Notes under the pieces: generated by a model | What the model was told of the DNA's origin: nothing | Seen by the model: only the letters and a program-made list of their open reading frames with translations | Databases searched by the model: none | Shown: piece after piece, positions 59,348-64,000 of the stretch | Layout of the letters: the number at the start of each line of letters is the position of its first letter | Position numbering within the stretch: the first letter of the stretch is position 1 | Position numbers and translations under genes: made by a program | Source of the DNA: Clostridiales bacterium | GTDB taxonomy: Bacteria > Bacillota > Clostridia > Oscillospirales > Oscillospiraceae | Assembly (NCBI GenBank): GCA_004558025.1 | Contig: SFEG01000003.1 | Span: 82,023 to 146,022, forward strand | DNA length: 64,000 nt | Reading direction: 5' to 3'

Positions 59348-59899
59348 TTAGGCGAACTGATGAGTTTGCTCCAATATCGATTTGAGCAGATCGACTTCAT
59401 TGACGAGCCTGTGGATTTGGGCTTTGACTGTCCGCTGGATCTGCATTGTACCTACACCCGCGATCAGTTGTTGGTTGCCATGGACTTTATGAAGCCTGCT
59501 ACCGTGCGTGAAGGTGTGAAGTGGTTGCCGGAGAAGCAGCTGGACGTGTTCTTTGTGACGCTGAATAAAGCGGATAAAGACTATTCGCCTACAACCATGT
59601 ATAACGACTACTCCATCAATGAGAGCTTGTTCCACTGGCAGAGCCAGAGCACGACGGCGGATAATTCGCCCACCGGTCAGCGTTATATCCATCACAAGGA
59701 GCGTGGCAGTAAGGTGCTACTGTTCGTCCGCGAGTTCAAGTCTGATCGTGTGACCGGAGGTGCAGAGGCATACACCTATCTGGGAACAGCCAACTATGTG
59801 AAGCATCAGGGTTCCCGTCCGATGAATATCACATGGCTTCTGGATCGCCCGATCCCGGCAAAGTTCTTAAAGAAGACGAATAAGTTAGTGGTGGGATGA
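59348..59899 (+). pseudogene. C-terminal fragment of a DUF3427 helicase
   Basis: About 183 residues match the C-terminal DUF3427 domain found at the end of large DEAD/DEAH helicases linked to defence and DNA metabolism: MKPATVREGVKWLPEKQLDV, LFHWQSQSTTADNSPTGQRY, KVLLFVREFKSDR and TYLGTANYVKHQGSRPMNI. The N-terminal nuclease and helicase domains are gone. The fragment begins at the same point where the integrase is cut, so one deletion removed the 5' ends of both genes. Confidence 0.82.
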
Positions 59900-60080
59900 T
59901 GGTAGAAGTAGTGGCTGACCTAATTTAGGAGTACGGTGTTGAATATGCGGCGGGGGAATTCTTTGAGTATTTAATTATCTGGTTGAAAATGGCACGGACC
60001 TGCATCGATCTATGACCAGCGAGGAATTCCATGACCACATCCAGACGCAATACGATAATGTTATGGATGGCGTATGCTGA
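59899..60080 (+). pseudogene. Small disrupted gene after the DUF3427 fragment
   Basis: A frame starts ATG 59899, overlapping the helicase stop, reads MVEVVADLI, hits TAG at about 59926, and continues EYGVEYAAGEFFEYL. A one-base frameshift near 59972 leads to YLVENGTDLHRSMTS and EFHDHIQTQYDNVMDGVC, ending TGA 60080. The restored protein would have about 60 residues and no family I recognise. A terminator follows at once, so this was the last gene of the helicase operon. Confidence 0.6.
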
Positions 60081-60087
60081 ATTTTTC

Positions 60088-60121
60088 TATCCCGGCTGCG
60101 AATTGCAGCCGGGATACTTTT
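60088..60121 (+). terminator. Terminator of the former helicase operon
   Basis: TATCCCGGCTGC and GCAGCCGGGATA arms, 5-base loop, then CTTTTA. Confidence 0.8.
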
Positions 60122-60184
60122 ACCTCTCAATACCGGAACTTTATTATATCCCGGAGGACGGAGCCTGTATAGACGCCGTTGGAA

Positions 60185-60214
60185 TTGACGCTTACGCTCC
60201 AATGGTGATATACT
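60185..60214 (+). promoter_or_regulatory. Promoter of the M20 amidohydrolase gene
   Basis: TTGACG and TATACT with an 18-base spacer, 39 bases before the ATG. Confidence 0.7.
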
Positions 60215-60253
60215 AATCCAAAAGATCCTATTTCGTTGTTGGGAGGTCGGAGT

Positions 60254-61480
60254 ATGACATCTGAAAAATTGCTGCGGGAAGCGGAAGAGATTCGGGACCG
60301 TGTCCTGTCTGAGCGGCGGACGCTGCACCAAAGCCCAGGGACGGGCTTCGATATCGGCGAGACCCTTGCGTTTGTGCGAAAAGAACTGGCGGATATGGGC
60401 CTCCGGCCGGTGGATTGCGGCCGGGCGGGCCTTGTGGCGCTGGTGGGAGGCAAGAAGCCGGGAAAGGTATTCCTGCTGCGCTCGGACATGGATGCCCTGC
60501 CCATCCGGGAGGAGGCCGACGTGGAGTTTGCGTCCCAAAACGGCAGGATGCACGCCTGCGGCCATGACCTCCACACAGCCATGCTGCTGGGTGCCGCCCG
60601 GCTGCTGAAGGCCCATGAGGATGAGATCGAAGGCACCGTCAAGCTGATGTTCCAGCCTGCCGAGGAGATTTTTGAGGGCTCTCACGATATGATCGAAGCG
60701 GGCCTGCTGGAAAATCCCAAGGTGGACGCCGCCCTGATGATCCACGTGATGGCCGGAATGCCCTTCCCGGCGGGAACGGTGATCGTCTCAGCGCCCGGCG
60801 TCAGCGCTCCGGCAGCGGATTACTTTGAGATCAAGGTCCAGGGGAAGGGCTGCCATGGCTCCATGCCCAACACCGGCGTTGACCCCCTGACGGCCGCCGC
60901 CCATATCCTCATCGCCCTCCAGGAGATCCACGCCAGAGAACTGGCGCTGGGTGACCGCGCGGTTCTGACCATTGGCACCATGAACGGCGGCACTGCCGCC
61001 AATGTCATCCCCGATCTTGTCACGATGGGCGGCAGCATTCGCACGTTTGACGAGGAGACGCGGGCTTTTATCAAACAGCGGATGGCGGAGATCGCCGAAG
61101 GCACTGCCAAGGCCTTCCGGGCGGAGGCGGGCGTGACCTTCGGCAGCGGCTGTCCCACACTGGTCAATGACAAGGAGTTGTCCCGCTGCTGTGAGATCTA
61201 TGCGAAAGAGCTGCTGGGACCGGAGAAGGCGTTTTCTGTGGAGGAGCTGAATGCCATGGGTGGCGGAAGCGGCTCCAAGACCGCCGGTTCTGAGGATTTT
61301 GCCTATGTCAGCCAGGAGGTCCCCTCTATCATGCTGGCCCTGGCCGCCGGACAGCCGGAAAAGGGATATTGCTATCCCCAGCACCACCCTATGGCGAAGT
61401 TCGATGAAAGCGTTCTTCCCGGCGGCAGCGCCGTATATGCGTATATGGCCCTGCGCTGGCTGGAGGACCATAAGGAATAA
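60254..61480 (+). CDS. M20 family N-acyl amino acid amidohydrolase
   Basis: This 408-residue zinc hydrolase of the hippurate/N-acyl-L-amino acid amidohydrolase group has metal motif MHACGHDLHTAMLLGAARL, catalytic Glu in FQPAEEIFEGSH, dimerisation domain KVQGKGCHGSMPNTGVDPL and late ligand block GSEDFAYVSQEVPS. All ligands are intact. It starts at ATG 60254 behind GGGAGGTC and has its own promoter and terminator. It is the only complete metabolic gene in the element, with higher GC than its neighbours, so it may be a recent acquisition or chromosomal cargo. Confidence 0.92.
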   Translation: MTSEKLLREAEEIRDRVLSERRTLHQSPGTGFDIGETLAFVRKELADMGLRPVDCGRAGLVALVGGKKPGKVFLLRSDMDALPIREEADVEFASQNGRMHACGHDLHTAMLLGAARLLKAHEDEIEGTVKLMFQPAEEIFEGSHDMIEAGLLENPKVDAALMIHVMAGMPFPAGTVIVSAPGVSAPAADYFEIKVQGKGCHGSMPNTGVDPLTAAAHILIALQEIHARELALGDRAVLTIGTMNGGTAANVIPDLVTMGGSIRTFDEETRAFIKQRMAEIAEGTAKAFRAEAGVTFGSGCPTLVNDKELSRCCEIYAKELLGPEKAFSVEELNAMGGGSGSKTAGSEDFAYVSQEVPSIMLALAAGQPEKGYCYPQHHPMAKFDESVLPGGSAVYAYMALRWLEDHKE

Positions 61481-61507
61481 ACATCCGCAATTCCTTTTAA
61501 TAGTGAA

Positions 61508-61537
61508 ATCCCCCTACTTTCGTAGGGGGATCATTTT
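61508..61537 (+). terminator. Terminator of the M20 gene
   Basis: ATCCCCCTAC and GTAGGGGGAT arms with a TTTC loop, followed by CATTTTT. The 61538-61733 stretch beyond shows no gene. Confidence 0.85.
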
Positions 61538-61733
61538 TGGGCCAACAGGCAGTCGGCTATAACGCAGGGGCTTTCTCTCCTCGTGCTCCAGCCGCTGTTC
61601 TCGATATTCCTCTAAGTAGTACACGATGGCGAAAAACCAAACAGTTCCATCTCGGATAGGAACCAGCAAAAGAACAGGGGAGTTTCTGCGATCTCGTTGC
61701 CAAGAAAGTCCCCTGTGATTATCTCATAGGCGT

Positions 61734-62186
61734 CTATACGCCGTCAGCCTTGACGGTTACGTTGATCACGGTTTTCTTCTGTTTTTTTGCCAGTTCGGCA
61801 AACTGTGCTGCGCCTGCCCACGAGTGAGTGACATAGGTCACGACATAGTCAGACTGTTTGATCATCCACTTATTGCGCCAAGAGATAGCGAAGCGAGGGT
61901 GAACGGTTTCGATGCCCTCCGGAAGCATAGTGTCAGAGTAATCGCGGGTATCAAACTCGTCGCGCTTTGGAGGCATACGCTCCAAAACGACAGCACAATT
62001 GATGTGGGGGTATAGCGATACCAACTCTTTCAGAACAGAGCACACAATCCCATCAAATGCTCCTTGTTGGCCAACATAAAACATATCCACGGCGTGGTTT
62101 TCGATCAGATCAATCAGAACCTCACGCAGCTTGGGCTTAATTGAGCTAGGACAATCACGATGTCCAAAGAAAGTACAGGCAGACAT
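61734..62186 (-). CDS. SLOG/DUF1273-like nucleotide-binding protein
   Basis: The 150-residue protein begins MSACTFFGHRDCPSSIKPKL, the GHR motif typical of DUF1273/YpsA-like SLOG proteins, with VGQQGAFDGIV as the glycine-rich loop and VTYVTHSWAGAAQFAELAKK as the second loop. SLOG domains bind nucleotide-derived ligands. Short versions are common in phages and integrative elements of Clostridia. The role here is unknown. It diverges from the XRE regulator gene over a 114-base gap. Confidence 0.85.
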   Translation of the reverse strand: MSACTFFGHRDCPSSIKPKLREVLIDLIENHAVDMFYVGQQGAFDGIVCSVLKELVSLYPHINCAVVLERMPPKRDEFDTRDYSDTMLPEGIETVHPRFAISWRNKWMIKQSDYVVTYVTHSWAGAAQFAELAKKQKKTVINVTVKADGV

Positions 62187-62300
62187 TTTCTTCCCTCCGT
62201 CGCGTTGTTGACCAGTATAGCGGACAATATTTTATCTCACTATAGCATACGATAATGGTGGCTGCAACCAATACTGGTCAATCGTATGCGAGGTGAGATA

Positions 62301-62552
62301 ATGGAACAGAAGATTCGTCGTGATCGTAATATGGGAGATAACCTCCGGAGATTGCGCATTGATAAGGGAATCTCGCAGGAGAAGCTGTGTGCAGAACTGC
62401 AGCGTCGTGGTTGTGATATCGGTAGAACTACTTACGCAAAGTATGAAGCCGGTGAGTTGAATATTAGAGCCAGCGTCATTATCGAACTTCGAAAGATTTA
62501 CAACTGTACGTTTGATGACTTTTTTGATGGTCTTGATATCGCTGAAGAGTAA
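62301..62552 (+). CDS. XRE family helix-turn-helix regulator
   Basis: This 83-residue protein from ATG 62301 (behind GAGGTGAG) has a Cro/CI-type helix-turn-helix (MGDNLRRLRIDKGISQEKLC, GRTTYAKYEAGELNI) and a short tail. Its position, divergent from a SLOG gene in an element, suggests the element's repressor. A terminator follows. Confidence 0.9.
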   Translation: MEQKIRRDRNMGDNLRRLRIDKGISQEKLCAELQRRGCDIGRTTYAKYEAGELNIRASVIIELRKIYNCTFDDFFDGLDIAEE

Positions 62553-62590
62553 AAACCTGTGATATTCGTGTTGAATACCACAGGTTTTTT
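62551..62590. terminator. Terminator between the XRE gene and the Fic pseudogene
   Basis: AAAAACCTGTG and CACAGGTTTTT arms with further pairing inside and A/T runs on both sides. Confidence 0.85.
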
Positions 62591-62639
62591 AGTTTGTCCT
62601 GCGATTATAGTTTTTTATATCATTTGCAGGTGAGGGTGC

Positions 62640-63581
62640 TTATTTATTGTTTCTCCTTGCAATTTGTTGATACTGAGCGTGGCACTCCAACAATCCCTGC
62701 AGAGCGATTTGTGCCTCGAAACGCATCTGGGCTTCCATGCAGACATCCATGAAGACACTGCGATCTTTATCCCAACAGCGGATACCTTCCAGATACCCGG
62801 TGCGACGCTTGTCGTCGATGATAAAGGGAGTAACACTATGTCGGAGATATTCTTTGAGCATGAGAAGTCGGCCAACGCGGCCGTTACAATCTTCAAATGG
62901 GCGGATACGTTCGAACTTCACATGGAAATCCAGAATCTCGTGAAAGCCGATATATTTCTGAGATTCGTACTCTTTGATCAGGGCGGTCATGGCTGCCCCG
63001 ATCTATGAAGGCGGCGTAGTTTTGCCGAACTTAGGTGCGGTGGATGATTTCCGATATCCGTAAGGAATAGGAGCATGACGCTTGTGGCGGCAGTTGTCGC
63101 TGAGCAGCTGCATCTGGATTTGATGAATGAGTGTCTGGTTCAGTGGCTTCATGGCGTTGCTCAAAATCATATCGACAGCAAGGAAGTGATTTCTTGCTTC
63201 GATGATATCATTGATCTTGATTGCTTCGCTGCCGGTGACGATGCGGTCGGTTTTATACAGCATTTCGATTTGGTTGCGAGTCAGTCTGTTGCTGGCCATA
63301 CGCCCATTGCTGTAGACCATGTTGATCTGGATATAGTCGTAAAGACCGCGATACTGTCTGCCATCTCGCTGCTTGATCAAATTTTTGAGAAGTGGAGGGA
63401 TCTGAGGCGTATTCACTGTGCCTTTTTTGATACGAGAAGGTTTAGCTGCATCTTCGGGGATAAACCAAATACCGTAGTCTTGATAGGCCTCCGGAATTCG
63501 ATTTTGAGTGCAATACTTATACACCATTCTTTCGGAAATGCCCCACTTCTGGGCAGCTTCTTTTGCTGAAATGTAGCTCAT
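62640..63581 (-). pseudogene. Fic-domain protein, stopped in frame and lacking the catalytic His
   Basis: Fic proteins attach AMP or similar groups to target proteins. The frame starts ATG 63581 (AAAGGAAG upstream) with a MerR-like helix-turn-helix (ISAKEAAQKWGISERMVYK), then a Fic N-domain (KINDIIEARNHFLAVDMIL). A TAG at 63003-63005 interrupts it after KTTPPS, where GAG would restore the frame to IGAAMTALIKEYES. The second part carries the Fic loop as FERIRPFEDCNGRVGR: the catalytic His of the HPF motif is Arg and the first Gly is Cys. The inhibitory Glu motif of the N-domain is not recognisable either. It is inactive on two counts. Confidence 0.85.
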
Positions 63582-63614
63582 AATTTGTCTTCCTTTCAAC
63601 TGATTTTTGGAGGG

Positions 63615-63650
63615 GCTCGGAACTTTTCATTTTTGCTCCGAACTTTTCAT
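63615..63650. repeat. Two 16-bp direct repeats upstream of the Fic gene
   Basis: GCTCGGAACTTTTCAT (63615-63630) and GCTCCGAACTTTTCAT (63635-63650) differ at one base and are spaced 20 bp start to start, two helical turns. This suggests a paired operator in the Fic promoter region. Confidence 0.65.
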
Positions 63651-64000
63651 ACCGGAGTTGTACCGGAATCAGGGCAAAACGCATTGTACCAGTTGAAACG
63701 AATGAACCTAAAATGTGTCTAAAAAGTGCTGTTTTGTCTAAGTTTTCTAACAAATCTCATCGAGTCCAGAACCTCGAAACCGATGGCATTCTGGGGGTCA
63801 GCGGTAAAAAATGGACAAGCTGAACTTGAATGACACGTAATGGACACAAAGAAACGCATTAGATATGAATTGGGAAAATCTCTCGTTCTGATTCCGGTAT
63901 AGAAAGACCAAATGAGGTTAGAGCAACATTACTGCCCTAACCTCTGAGCATGAAACCATGATAAAGTGCTTTTCCGCAAGGCTTCTTGACGATAATGGCT
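63651..64000. other. Non-coding end of window
   Basis: No convincing gene was found on either strand. TTGTACC occurs twice (near 63660 and 63687). A 23-base stretch at 63783-63805 matches tRNA-Ala bases 58077-58099 with three mismatches. GGTCAGCGGT followed by AAAAAATGGACA also resembles insertion sequence termini, which I cannot confirm. Confidence 0.4.

Overview
The window reads as the chromosome of a low-to-mid GC Gram-positive anaerobe of the Clostridia (Bacillota), probably a gut Oscillospirales-like lineage. The evidence is a CIRCE-controlled hsp20, an L20-type leader before infC-rpmI-rplT, a YerC/YecD regulator, S-layer-homology proteins ending in CTRxQ..F.YR motifs, Bacillus-like ARG boxes, single-subunit GlyRS, lipoproteins, U-tailed hairpin terminators and GGAGG ribosome sites. 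Species cannot be named from sequence alone.

Layout. 0-12 kb: the 5' part of an NAD synthase whose glutaminase triad is degenerate, an LTA-synthase-like sulfatase, glyS, a PLP aminotransferase, an orphan histidine kinase, gap, a small LRR/EF-hand/SLH secreted protein, a TSUP exporter, an MBL hydrolase and a DUF1275 protein. 12-14.8 kb: a decayed corrinoid methyltransferase cluster (RACo activator, homocysteine methyltransferase, DUF2284, UroD-type methyltransferase, B12 protein), each gene joined across internal deletions, then a TetR regulator. 15-17.7 kb: Crp/Fnr regulator, ferredoxin, oleate hydratase. 17.9-22.3 kb: a shortened LCMT-type methyltransferase beside a perfect 50-bp palindrome, a 2,4-diaminopentanoate-dehydrogenase-like enzyme, a Val-Gly-Cys tRNA operon whose tRNA-Val has a foreign 3' end, hslO and yerC. 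22.4-32.5 kb: NfeD-slipin, hexokinase-znuABC, an amino-acid ABC transporter preceded by ARG-box-like palindromes, and an AbgB-like hydrolase. 32.6-44.9 kb: hsp20, an SLH protein with an HEXXH motif, an FMN alpha-hydroxyacid enzyme, a glgB-glgA-GH13 glycogen operon, a broken lysA, an SSB-like protein and deoC. 45-58 kb: housekeeping translation and membrane genes (infC-rpmI-rplT, yitT, trmH-like, dnaJ-like, yceD-rpmF, DUF512, der, plsY-like) with tRNA-Leu and tRNA-Ala.

58.1-64 kb: a decayed integrated element next to tRNA-Ala. It has a 5'-truncated tyrosine integrase head-to-head with the C-terminal piece of a DUF3427 helicase, a broken small gene, an M20 amidohydrolase, a SLOG-like protein, an XRE regulator and a Fic pseudogene.

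The strongest unexplained pattern is a set of internal deletions, many in frame, in the corrinoid cluster, the LCMT gene, tRNA-Val, lysA and the integrated element. They look like reductive loss by short-repeat recombination, but an assembly cause must be excluded. The best candidates for new biology are the 50-bp spacerless palindrome, the SLH-anchored candidate metallopeptidase, the NAD synthase with a dead glutaminase and the operator placed inside the diaminopentanoate-dehydrogenase-like promoter.
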